Below, piece after piece: positions 1-11,000 of a stretch of DNA of 64,000 nt. A program made the translations under genes and the position numbers. How positions within the stretch are numbered: position 1 is the stretch's first letter; each line of letters starts with the position of its first letter. This stretch comes from Sabellastarte sp. h YS-2021 (Eukaryota > Annelida > Polychaeta > Sabellida > Sabellidae). The stretch is taken from NCBI GenBank assembly GCA_964017235.1, contig OZ024936.1, forward strand, positions 53,619,028-53,683,027, read 5' to 3'. The notes under the pieces were generated by a model, which had not been told where the DNA came from, made no database searches, and was given only the letters and a program-made list of their open reading frames with translations.

Positions 1-880
1 TGTAGGGTGTGGGCTTGATGATCTGAGAGCTCGTAACAGAGGATCACAGTTTGTTTGATCCATGAGGAGATGGTAGCAGGGGAGATGTCCTTGTCGAAAC
101 CTTTCTTGAAGGAGACAAAGACCAATTCTTTACCCTGTCTGATGTCCTGTCCAGATAGTAGTGCAAGTCTCTGATCGGACGAAGAGACCTGTCAGACTTG
201 AGGGATCTGTCTAGGGTAGGAGCCAGGGCTGGTATGACCACTGGGGCTACACTCTCGGGGCCCTCTTTGGCTAGCTGGTTCTTGGAGAGGAAGCTGGGGA
301 TGGAAACAGAGACACCTTAGACCAGTCTGATTGGTGTCTAATGTTTTTATGTTGCCAAGCATGAATCTCACTCCTTCTTTTGCCCGAACCTAGGGCTAAA
401 AGGAAGACAGTTTTGAAGGTCAAATGCTTCAGCGATGCCTCCTTAAGGGGTTCGAAAGGAGCCTTTGTCAGTTGATGTAATACCAATGAAAGGTTCCAGG
501 AGGGTATACCCCTACGACCCCTGGGTCTGTCTCTGTGGAAGCTGTCCAGGAGACGGGTGAGATTATCATCTTTGCTGATATTGAAGGTAGTATTACCCAG
601 TTTGTCAGCTATGGCAGATCTGTAACCATCGATGGTGCTGGGCTGCAGGTTCCTGACCTCAAAGAGGTAGAGCAAAAAGTCAGCCACTGAATTCAAAGGA
701 GGTGATTTGAAGTCCAGCTGATTAGAGATGGACCACTTTGTAAAAATAGCCCACTTTGCTTCATAGACTGATCTGGTGGATTTTCTTTGAGGAGCCTCAA
801 TTCTTGCTGCCACCGCCTGAGAGAAGCCCTGTTTTTTGATTGCTGTGGCTCTAGGAGCCAAGCATGGAGATTTAGATTGG
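1..880 (-). pseudogene. DIRS tyrosine recombinase, frame-broken and running off the window
   Basis: The N-terminal core-binding domain is recognisable (STRSVYEAKWAIFTKW, then LQPSTIDGYRSAIADKLG), followed by catalytic box I with its Arg in ALGSGKRRSEIHA (about 370-400). The frame then breaks near 300-320 and again near 140; recombinase-like residues continue in other frames (RSLRPIRDLHYYLDRT and ISPATISSWIKQT). The H-x-x-R box and catalytic Tyr should lie left of base 1. At least two indels make it non-functional. The family enzyme would join a circular DNA intermediate to the target without the target duplication typical of DDE integrases. Confidence 0.85.
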
Positions 881-2700
881 TCAGATTTCTGTGAGGGATC
901 TGATTGAAGGGCTGTAACAAGAGGTTTGGCAGATTTGGAAGACTGAGGGGAATTTGGCTGGACATGGTCACCAAATCCCAAAACCAAGGCATGTTGGGCC
1001 ACCCCGGGGCGATCAGAATGAGCCTTTGGCATGGAGAGTCCAGCATCTTTTCCACCACTTTGCCCAAGATGGCGGTGGGTGGAAAGGCATAGGCATCCAG
1101 GTCCTCCCATGGTAGAGTGAGTGCATCCACTGCTACAGCCAGGGAGTCTGGCACCGGAGATACAAACTGAGGTAACTTGTGATTGAACCTCGTGGCAAAT
1201 AGATCTATTTGAGGTCGGTGCCATTTGTTGCATATCTTCTGAAAAACTTCGGGAAGGAGGGACCACTCTGTCTGGATGGTCTGACCCAGTCTGGATAGCT
1301 TGTCCGCTATCACATTCAGGTGGCCCGGAATGTGTCGGGCTTTTAGAGTCACTTGTCTCTGGGAACACCAAGTTAAGATTCTCTAGAGTAGGGCACAAAG
1401 TGGGCCCGACCTCATGCCTCCTTCCTTGTTTATGTAAGCTACTACTGTAGTGTTGTCGGTGGCCACTAGAACTATCTTGCCTACACAGAGATCTTGGAAC
1501 TCTTTTAAGGCTAGGAACACTGCCTTCAATTCCAGATAGTTTATGTGTAGATTGCTTTCCGGTAACAACCAGGAACCTCTTGCAGTGAGTTCGTTTAAGT
1601 GAGCGCCCCACCCTTCTTTTGATGCGTCTGTAAATATTTGCAGAGCATGTCTTATTGGGTGTAATGGTTGACCTTGTAGCACATTGTTTGCCTCTAGCCA
1701 CCATTGTAGATGTGGGTGTAAAGAACTGGGTAGAGGGATAACCTTCTCTAGAGATTCCGGAACTCTCCAATTGTTTTTGAGATGCCGCTGAATGGGTCTC
1801 ATGTGTAACCGGCCGAGGTGAACTTGCTTCTCTGTGGCTGTTAGCAGGCCTATCAGGGACATGAACTGTCTGACCGGACAGGTCGGTGCTGATAGAAGTA
1901 TTTGTATCTTGTCCTGCAGGCTTTGCCACCGGTCCGGTGTAGGTCTGACCCGACCGGACTGGAGGTCGAATTGGTAACCAACGAAGTTGAAGATTTGTTT
2001 TGGTTCCAATTCTGATTTTTCTATGTTCACCAGCCAGCCCAGTTTTCGACACATTTTGACTAGGATCTGGGTGTGGAGGAAACAAAGTTGTTTGGATCTG
2101 GCTCTCACCAACCACTCGTCTAGGTACTGGTGGATCCTTATACCCCTGTGTGAGGCCATCAGTTTTACCTCTTTGGCCACTACCGTGAATTCCATGGGAG
2201 CTGTGGACAGACCAAAGGGTAGTGCCTTGAATTGGTAAGTCCGGCCCTGGATATGAAATCTGAGGTATTTCCTGGATTGTTCCTGTATTGGTATGTGGAA
2301 GTAGGCGTCTTTGAAGTCTACTGAGGTGACCCACTCCCCTTGTTGGAGGGATGTTCTGATGGTTTCCGGTGTTTCCATTTCGAATTTCTCCACTTTGAGG
2401 AAGAGGTTTAATTTGCTCATATCCAAAATTGGCCTCCATTTGTTGTTGGGTTTGGGAACTAGAAAAAGTCGGTTGAAAAACCCCAGGGAGGTTGGATTTT
2501 GAACCAGCTCTACTGCATTTTTGTCTATAAGCTGATGCAATGCCTCCAACAGGTAGCTGTTCCTGTGGGGATTGGCATAACAACTTATGACTGTGGGAAA
2601 TCTTGTGAGTTTGGGTCGGTTCCGGAAGGGGAGGGTATAACCGTCCCTCAAATTCTGGATTGTTTTGGGTCCGGCTCCCAGATCTAGCCAAGTTTCCCAA
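693..2700 (-). pseudogene. DIRS reverse transcriptase / RNase H with an internal stop
   Basis: Visible RT blocks: LFLVPKPNNKWRPILDMSKL (fingers), VTSVDFKDAYFHIPI (motif A with catalytic Asp), FKALPFGLSTAPMEFT (motif B) and HQYLDEWL (motif C, second Asp of YxDD replaced by Glu). RNase H follows with its acidic residues in place: FTDASKEGWGAHL, YLELKAVFLAL, ATDNTTVVAYINKEGG and, after the break, HIPGHLNVIADKLSR. A TAG at about 1,383-1,385 interrupts the frame just after GPLCALL, where related elements usually have Trp. The frame is otherwise open to 693 and overlaps the recombinase frame at its 3' end, as in DIRS elements generally. No clear start Met; the frame opens after a stop near 2,715. 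Confidence 0.9.
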
Positions 2701-2995
2701 AAAATTTTGAAGTCTGGCTCCTACAGGAAGACTTTGGACAACATTTGGTACATCTGAGACAGAATTGGCAAGAGACAATTGAGTGACACCCAAAGTACTT
2801 TTCACAGATTTTAATTTGCAATCTTTGGTAGTACAAACTGCTGGCCCGGGACTTAAATCTTTCTTTTGCGATTGCCCGGGCGCAGTAGTGACAGAATGAG
2901 CAACATGAACTTTTACATTTAAAAAGTCTCTTGTCTGTTGTTGATGTGGGCTCCCGGCCAGCAGTCGTATAGGGAGCTTGTTTAAACTGTAACTG

Positions 2996-5186
2996 TCATT
3001 TGTATGACTGCTGGCCCTTGGCAGGTCTTGAGGAGTAAGAGGTAGCACGACCCTTGCCTTTCCTGTACTGCTTCTTCCCAATAGTTTTCCAGGCAGGCTT
3101 TTCTTGTCTTGAATCCTTATTGTTTCCGGACTTCTTCTCTACACGTTCATAAGGGTGATAACGGCCCTTGTTGTGTCCGGAAGCAGAGTGGCTTTTAGCT
3201 TCAAACTGGGCTATCTCCTCTTCGGCCCGCTTAATTGTGGTATCAGGGAAGAGGGTGGAGATGTGTAGAGGTGCCGTTGGCAGAGCTGTGAGAGTGTCCT
3301 GTTTGATTCCAGTTCTGAGATGGCTGAGGTATGCATCCCGGCAGACTAAAGTTAAATTTCCCATGGTGATGAATACGAATTCGGACAAATGTTCCATGGA
3401 CTTTGCTGCCGCCTGAGAGATGCTGGCACTGAAGTCCAGTAAGTATTGTAACTCTTCAACAGCCGGTGACACTTTAGCTGACCCTTTGCCCTTCTGTTCT
3501 GACTTCAAAACCTTGAGTTGGTCTTTCATGCTCTGCTGGACCTTAACCAGGCAGCGATTGAAGCTAGCACTCTGATTGCATACAATAGATGCCTCTCTGG
3601 CCGACCTTTCCCACCTTCTCAAAGTTTCTTGTGAAATTCTGCGGGAAGCAGGAGGGGTAGAGCCAAGCCCCGTATACCTTGCTATGCGACTGTAGCTGCT
3701 GTTTAGTTTCACTGCGTCGGTGTGCCATGTTGAAACTTTAGAGGGTTCCGTTTTCTGGTCGGTATGTAGTCCGTACCACTTAGCCTGAGAGCGTGGTGGT
3801 CTGAGAAAAACGTCCTTGGCCAAACCTCCGGCTTCAGAACCTCTAGAAGGGTAACCTTCTGACAGACTTAAGTTGAGCTTGGAGAGTTTTTTGCACAGCC
3901 ATTCTTCTGTGGGCATTTTGACGAAGACTTTACTCAGAGTAACAGTTTTGGGCCCGGCAAAGGGGTTATCTTCGGCTGTAGTAGCAGAACTGTCAACTTC
4001 AGGAATATGGGTCCAGCCCATATAAGAGCGAATACCCTGCATAGTGTCCCGGTAAGTCTGCTCTTCTGATACTGGCTGATCTTGATCCATAGCAGAGAAC
4101 TCCGGATCTTCAGATAGCTCTCCTTCCTCAGCATATAAGTCTAGGGGGGGGTCTATCCGACAGATCACTACTGGCCTCTGATGAAAAACTTGAAACACTG
4201 TCTTGACGAGAGCTATGTAGGGCTGGTGATGCAGAATCTGCTGTGTCGGACGGAGTAGGCCGGTCGGTGAAGGCAGGTCGGTGAGAGCTCTGGTGGGAAG
4301 ACAGGTCGGAGATGGTATCCGGTGGAAGATTTGGTCGGACAGTCTTGGTTTGACTGGCAGGCTGATGCGTAAGAGCAGAGGAGCCTTTTGAAGAAGCAGG
4401 TCGGCTGGTTTTAGTTTGACTGGCCGGCTGATGCTGAGTAGCAGAGGAGCCCGTACCAGGAAACTTGGTCGTTGTTGAAGACTGTTGACTGATCATTGCT
4501 TTACTGGTCGGCTGATGCCTTTCGGCAGAGGAGCCAGTTCCAGGAAGCATAGCTGAAGTGGAAGGTCGGATGAAGGGTTCAGAAGTGTGTGCAACAGAAG
4601 ATGGAGGTGAATGGGCCGGAGTGACTTTCACATCAGCAGAGAACTTAGGTTCCAGATTTCTGGCCAAGAGAAGGGCCTCCAGCCGGTTGAATCGTTCCGA
4701 CCATTTAGAGTCTAATGTGGCTATCTTGTCGTCAGTAGAACTCTGAGAAGCTTTAGATGTAGTAGCAGAGGGAGATTTTTCCCGTTTTGCAATTTTCTTT
4801 GTGTCCTTTTTGGTTTTCTTGTCTGGTGGGGGCTCAGTAGGTGAAATAGCTTGTTTCTCTACAGGCCCAATAACGGACACATTTGAATGATCTACAAGTT
4901 CCTCACTGTCTTTGGCTGGAGTTGCTTCCAGTTTCTTCGCTTCTCTCTTTTCTTTTTTAATTCTATATGAGGGAGTGGCAAGCTGAAGGCGTTGTTCTTC
5001 AGAGAAGGCGTTGCAAATCTTACAATCCGTGGACTGGGGATTTTTAACACAGTCATCAGACCCCTTACCCTTCTCGCGACATCTTGCACAAAAAGCATGT
5101 GAGTCAAAGTTCACCATTGTGTGGCCACAACTCCCTCTACGTTGTCCTGGGGACAACATGATAGTTCCAGAAGGTGATGATAACAA
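2996..5186 (-). pseudogene. DIRS gag-like ORF1, frame-broken
   Basis: The first half (5,186 to 4,128, starting MLSSPSGTIMLSPGQRRGS) has a Cys/His cluster near residues 20-60 (CGH, CARC, CKIC) that could bind zinc, then a low-complexity Ser/Thr/Pro/Gln tract. The second half (4,198 to 2,996) has an acidic start, a helical middle and a basic Lys/Arg-rich tail (GKKQYRKGKGRATSY) suited to nucleic-acid binding. The halves are in different frames and overlap at a run of eight G (4,144-4,151, C on the coding strand). A one-base indel there is the simplest break; programmed frameshifting is not excluded. The call as gag rests on position and composition, since DIRS ORF1 is poorly conserved. Confidence 0.75.
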
Positions 5187-5266
5187 ATAAAACTGAAGAT
5201 AATAAGAAATTCTAACATAAACACTGATAAAACTTCGCTGAATAAAATTCCAAGTGCACAGTCATG

Positions 5267-5464
5267 CGCCAAACGAAAAAGATGCTATGACGTCACGCTG
5301 TCTAGACAGGAAGGAAGTACGACACGCCATCTAGCGAGTGCACAGTACTGGGCCGGCCTAGCCGGTGGAGACACAGGACATCTTTTTCTGACGTTTGGCG
5401 GGCCGGTCCGCGCCGACCGGATAAGCTATTGTCCATTGGATAGGATGTATTAACGCAATAAAAT
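5267..5464. repeat. Terminal sequence of the DIRS-like element, with a foldback
   Basis: This lies upstream of gag and matches 49,742-49,929 closely, including the end motif GTATTAACGCAATAAAAT. It contains arms of about 20 bp in opposite orientation (5,267-5,286 and 5,378-5,400, around CGCCAAACG...AAAAAGATG) that could form a hairpin. The promoter of the element is expected here; no clear TATA box stands out. Confidence 0.7.
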
Positions 5465-6330
5465 GATATTTCACACCTACACCCTCTTACCAATATCCTA
5501 TCCAAAAATCAACTTCCTATATCTTACATTTTAGGAGATATGGCCCAGAGAAGATTTTAAAGGTCAAGGTCACTACAGCAAGGTCAAAGGTCAAATCAAG
5601 GTTACACCTTGATGTTGCACACCTACACCCCCAACCAAATGTATCAACCGTCTAGACTTTACCATTTCCGAGATACAACCCGAACAAGATTTTAAAGTTC
5701 AAGATAACTAAGGAAAGGTTAAAAGGCAAATCAAGGTCACACCATAACATTGCCCACATATACCCCCTACGCTATGTCCCTACTAAGTATCACCTTCATA
5801 TACCTTACAGTTTCTGAGATATAGCCTGGACAAAATTTTAATGGTCTAGATCACTACAGCAAGGTAAAAGGTCAAATCAAGGTCACACCATGACACTGCA
5901 AACAAAAACAGTTCAATATTTCTACATAGTTTGAACCTTCGACTCTACAGGTTCTGAGATATAGCCTCAACAAGATTTTAAATGTCAAGGTAACTACAGT
6001 AAGGACAAAGCTTAAATCAAGGTCGCACCTTGACGATGCACACCTACACCCCCTAACCAATGTCTCTACCATCAACTTGGTACACCTTACAGTTTCTCAG
6101 ATATTGTCTGGACAAGATTTTTTCAAAGTCAAGGTTACCATGGCAAAGTCAGAGGTCCAATAAAGGTTACACATTGCACACCTACACCCCACCATCTAAT
6201 GTCCTTACCAAGTATTAACAAGTTACACATCACAGACACAGCCCGGATAAGCCTTTCCCATTTGACCACCCATCTGAACCCAACAGGTGAAAACAATAAC
6301 CGCACTGCTCTTAAAGGCTGTGGGGTAAAA
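5465..6330 (+). repeat. Satellite array A1 (about 141-bp unit, 6 units) with terminal hairpin
   Basis: Units carry the landmarks CACACCTACACCCCC, AACCAATGTCCCTACCAA, TTTCTGAGATATAGCC and AAGGTCAAAGGTCAAATCAA. The right end is a short hairpin (about 6,305-6,325, GCTCTTAAAGGC) followed by TGTGGGGTAAAAA. The same unit and end recur at 16.1, 17.4, 44.5 and 60.6 kb. The left edge is cut by the DIRS insertion. Variable unit number with a fixed hairpin end resembles bivalve pearl elements and Helentron-derived non-autonomous elements; that assignment is inference. Confidence 0.8.
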
Positions 6331-7890
6331 AGTGACTGAAAAACAGATTATCTGGCTTCTTTAAAAGTAGAGTTTAACACGAGTTGAATAAAAGACCTCT
6401 CAGCCTGGATTTAGACTTGAAATTAAAACTTTTGTCATAAACTCTGGGTAAGTCTCTGGTCTTAAATATAGTGAATTTCAAGATAATTTTAAGATTTGGC
6501 TACGTCTTTGGCTAAGGGTTAAATCTACCTTGGAGTTGGCTTAATTTACATGAATAAAGAGTTAAATACTGTATATTATTAAGATGTTTTTTTTGCAGGT
6601 ACTTCAGTTCATGAATGAACATAGAGGCCTGTTTAGCGAGAATTAATTTTCCCAGTGAAAAATATTCAATAAACTTGACTTTTTTAACTCAGATTTTTGT
6701 CTTTTTTAATTTTATATGAATGGCAAAAAGTTATTGTTTATAAAATAATTAGGAATAAAGATAGTATGTTGTAAGAAAAGTAAAAGTACATATGTCTTTT
6801 TGTGATAGTGTTTAATAAAATATGATCTGAATGTTTTATATCTGTTTTAAGAAAGGTTTATAGCCTGATCTTAACCTGTATATGAAAATGGCTGTATCAG
6901 CAATTCACACTCACTGAAGGTATTCTATACTGAGAGACTATTATTAACATGACTCTATTTTCATGTTTCATGTATGTATTTTTTGACTGTAGCGAAAATT
7001 GATTCCATGCAAAAATAACCAGTTATACAGTATTGCCACTGTAACTTTTTCTCCACTTAAAAATTGTAATGCCTGAAACTAAAGAAGAAATATAAAACAC
7101 TTTAAATTTCTAAATAAGTTATTTGAAACTTTCATGTTGTTATAGGCTTTTCCATTGCAAAACAGAATTTCGACAAGGATAAAATGTGTCAAACAGAGGA
7201 TATATGTCAGCAGTACAATATTTTGACTTGAAACAAAGGGTCGCATAACAGAAAATCACTGTGGTTACTTGATAAGCTTGGACTTATCTAAGTCACCCTT
7301 TGGCTAAGACCAAAAGCTCAGATTTAAGTCTCTGGCCTAAGTTCAGACTACGTCTAAGACCTCAGACTATGCCCAGGTTTTGTTTTTTTAACCGGTGTTA
7401 CTGATTCCACGAAACCTTGGAGAGAATTAACATAAACCCACATGACCTTAATCTGTGGCTATTTCATAGGATAGTTGGCAATTCATCTATGTGCTGACCT
7501 GCCAAACTATTAATAACTATCGAAAATAGCACATATATTATGTGGATGTAAATACATATGTCAGTAAGTACATGTCTACTTTGCATAAAATGTATACTCA
7601 TATTATACATCTTTTGCTCCATTTAATTAATTTGAAGGAAAAAGTTACAACAGTTTTTAAAAAAAAATATTACTACACATATCTACTTGAGGGATAGGAT
7701 TATTGCAATCTTTCCTCTATAAAAACTATTAACATCAGTTAAGAATTAGGAAATTATTTCATTTAACCAGCATTTTGAGATTAATTTCAGGTGATACTTT
7801 TTTTTAAATATCCCTTTAATAGCATTACAGCTGCATTACTTTGACTAATGAGTTAAATTCTACTTTAAATGGTTTCAATGTATATCCTAC
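6331..7890. other. No recognisable feature
   Basis: AT-rich sequence 3' of the last visible exon. I found no further exon with good splice sites and no clear repeat boundary. A stop-containing terminal exon could lie here or left of the DIRS element. Confidence 0.4.
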
Positions 7891-8028
7891 CTCATCTTTG
7901 CTTGTTTGGCGTTTCATAGTGACAGGTTTAGCAATCACCACTTTTGTCCCAGATGCTATCGCCTCAGGCTTGTCATCTGTATCAGCTGTTGTGTCACCCG
8001 ATGATGTGACTGACTTCAGCTTTTGTAT
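7891..8028 (-). CDS. Coiled-coil gene, exon u (last visible)
   Basis: 138 nt, 46 codons, phase 0 at both ends; acceptor CTCCTTGCAG, donor GTAGGATAT. The product begins IQKLKSVTSSGDTTADTDDK and ends VTMKRQTSKDE. It leaves the coiled coil for a Thr/Asp- then Val/Lys-rich tail. A good donor means at least one further exon, not found in this window. Confidence 0.86.
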
Positions 8029-11000
8029 CTGCAAGGAGCACAAAAAGGCTTTACTCCTTATTTAACTGCTTGGCTAGGTATAATAAGGCGCTAGTGTTAA
8101 ATAAGTAAATAAGTAAGTAAGAAACTGATGTAAACATCCTCTAAGGCGCTGATGTCCAAAATGGGATAGTCCAGTTCCAAAAAGAGGTCAGTTTCCATAT
8201 TAGCATCCGATAGGGAAGATAGGCTATGGTGGAGGATAGGCTAATCTGAAAAGATATATTTTCAACTGTTTTCTGAAACCAGAAATGCTTCCCATGGTTC
8301 TAATTGCTTGAGGAAGCTTGTTCTACTCTGTGGAAGCCCCTACTATGAAGCTGCGCAGCCCTGAGCATTTATTTGGTTTAGATGAGGAAATTGATAGGTG
8401 ATAGTGGTGTAACAGTTCAATGATGCTTTGATTTTTGGAATGGCAAGGAGCTATTATGCTTATAACCATTTATTTGTCTCTTTGTCCGTTTATTTCTCAG
8501 CAGGATTACGCAGATACTACTGACTGGAACTTCATGAAAAAAAATCAGAAGATGGGGTTTTGGTCCAACTTTGATCCCATAAAATGTTGAGACTGATTTG
8601 GATCACGGTCTGGATACAAAAAAAATCTGGATTTTCCCATTTACTTATTATTATGTGTCTTGGCTGAGGTATGCACTCTTTGAGTGCTAAACTTTTGAAC
8701 TGTTTCATCAGCGATGAAGTTGAAAACATTTAGAATGAATGATAAAAAAGATTTCACTGAGAAATGGTTAGTATATACAAAATTCTGTAAACTTGCAATA
8801 TAATAAACAAAACAGTGAAATACAAGACATAATCAGTATATATATTCTCACTACTAAAAATTTTCTTGAATATTTTGTTTATTTTATTGGTATGCCTGGC
8901 AGTTATGGGGTATAGTGCAGATGAGGATTCACCAATACTCCCAAATGTTACAAACTTTAAGGCAATAGTGCTTAAACATAAGAATTGAACAACAGAGAAA
9001 GACCTGTTCAGTGGTTACTATTGGTTAGCAAGTTAATAATTATTTTAAATTCAGATTTATTACAAAGTAGGTCATACCATGATACTTTTACTGTAAAGCA
9101 TGCAAAAGAAGGGCTGTTCCTTTGTTACATTTGCCAAGGCGGAATTTTTTTTTTGGCAGCGATATCTGATTTATCTGATAGTTTGCAAAATAACTCAAAA
9201 AAATTTACGAACTAATCTAATCTAAGCTAAATTGGATATTTATAGTGCTAAATCTCCACTTTAGTAAGTGGACTCTAAGATACAAGAGTCGAACACCTCA
9301 GAGCACCTCAGAGAACACCAAGGACTTATTGGCAACTTTACGGTGGGTACGTTTAGATGTAGAGATTGGATGTGAGCTTCTTTCTGAAGGAGGACAGAGG
9401 TGGGGGGGGGGGCACCAATGGACGGATTCTGATGAAACTTCCAGGAACTGTCAACAATGGCACAAGGAACAGATGATTCCAATTTGATGGTGATCTTTGT
9501 TGATTCAGGAATTCTTTAAAGAATTTTTTTTTTCATCATTGCATTCATAAGCAATAGTGGAGGTGTTGGGTCTTGACAGAGGTAAGCACTCTCTGAGTGC
9601 TCTTGTTGGCGAATGTTTTTACCTCTGCCAGTAGGTCATTGATCCTGCTCTTCTCCTCTAGTTGCATTTTCCTGGTTCCTTCCAATTCTTTCAGGATGCG
9701 GTTACGTTCCAAACTCCACTGTTCTTTCTCTTCATGAGACTTGTACTGAAGGTCAACCAAGGACTTTTGCAGAGAGGCTAACTCCTGAGACTGGCCTTCT
9801 AACTATAGGGGTGAAAAACAAGTATAACAGTCTTTTTAAGTAGAGAATATGGTATTTATCTGAATAAACACCTCGGGGGTGAGGCATTTTTCCAAAGCAG
9901 GCGGGGGGATTACTGTACGAGATAAAGAAACCGCTTAAGTATCCAAGAGCACTGGGTGATAATTGCATATTTTATATTACCTTCATCTTGATTGTCAGCA
10001 CATATCATTGTGAGAGTGCTTAAAATATTAGTAACAAACCTTAAATCAGAAGAAATTATAAACTTGTATCTCATTTTTTTTTGTACATTTCAAGATTAGC
10101 ATTAATTAAAACTGTCATGTTTTATTTTGATTTTCTTTGGGTAAGAAGGGTAAGTTGGGAGTTCATTGCCATATATCTTGTTAACACACTATATTTGCAG
10201 AGATAAAATATTTTGGCTGTATTTTCATGCAGACTAACAATTTTATCCACATTTGTTGGCACATTTGGAGTGATCTGAGAGCTGTGTTTATTAATGGGCA
10301 ACAAATGCTGGTAAAACTGAAGATTCAGGCAAATTCATTTCTGTAAAATAACCAGTTCTTGATACTATCCCTGTACCAGCTGGGAGAAAACAAGTAAAGT
10401 CTTTTATAAAGGGAGTACAAGGGAATTCATAATCTCTAACTTTCATAGTGATAAGTTTCTACCAAAATAATTTGGTAAAAGAAACTTATACAGAAATATG
10501 GCTCAAGTACAACTAGGCCAACAACACATCGGAGAACCGATGCAAATTTGTATCCACTGGAAAGACAACTCACCAAAGCCAGTGAACCATCATTTGACCT
10601 TAAAGGAGGGGCCAAAGGTCAAAATCTAACAATATCGGAAGATTCCCAGCCCATGATATCCTACAAGTTGGTTTCACATTGCAAACCTCTAGGATCAATA
10701 ATAAGTGAGTTATAAGCACTTTTAAGTTTGGCTATCCTCATTTGACCTTAAAGGAGGGGCTCAAGGTCAAATCTGACCATATCAGAAGATTCCTAGTCCA
10801 TGATTTCCTATAAGTTGATTTCACACTGCAAACCTCTAGGACCAATAATAAGCAAGTTATAAGCACTGCCTCCGGTGGATACAATTAAATGTTAATCGAC
10901 AGTTAATAGAGACTATTAAGTTATTTGTATGAAAACATAAATGGACTGGCAGGTTTGTTGGGGTAATGTTACATTAAATAATCCCCTTAATGCTCGGTGC

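Larger units (their letters stand above)
1..5464 (-). mobile_element. DIRS-like tyrosine-recombinase retrotransposon, 5' end and most of body
   Basis: On the minus strand the order is gag-like ORF, reverse transcriptase, RNase H, tyrosine recombinase, which is the DIRS order and excludes LTR retrotransposons with DDE integrase. The 5' terminus is near 5,464, where similarity to a second copy of the terminal sequence at 49,742-49,929 stops. The 3' end lies left of base 1. It is inactive here: a frame break in gag at a run of eight G, a nonsense codon after the RNase H core, and at least two frame breaks in the recombinase. It sits inside a satellite unit that resumes at 5,465. Reading frames are still long, so the insertion is fairly young. 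Confidence 0.9.

Noticed and set aside
2690-2712. A possible -1 slippery site (AAAATTTTTT) joining the long open frame to the RT frame
   Set aside because: The RT frame is +1 relative to the upstream frame, so a -1 slip would not reach it.
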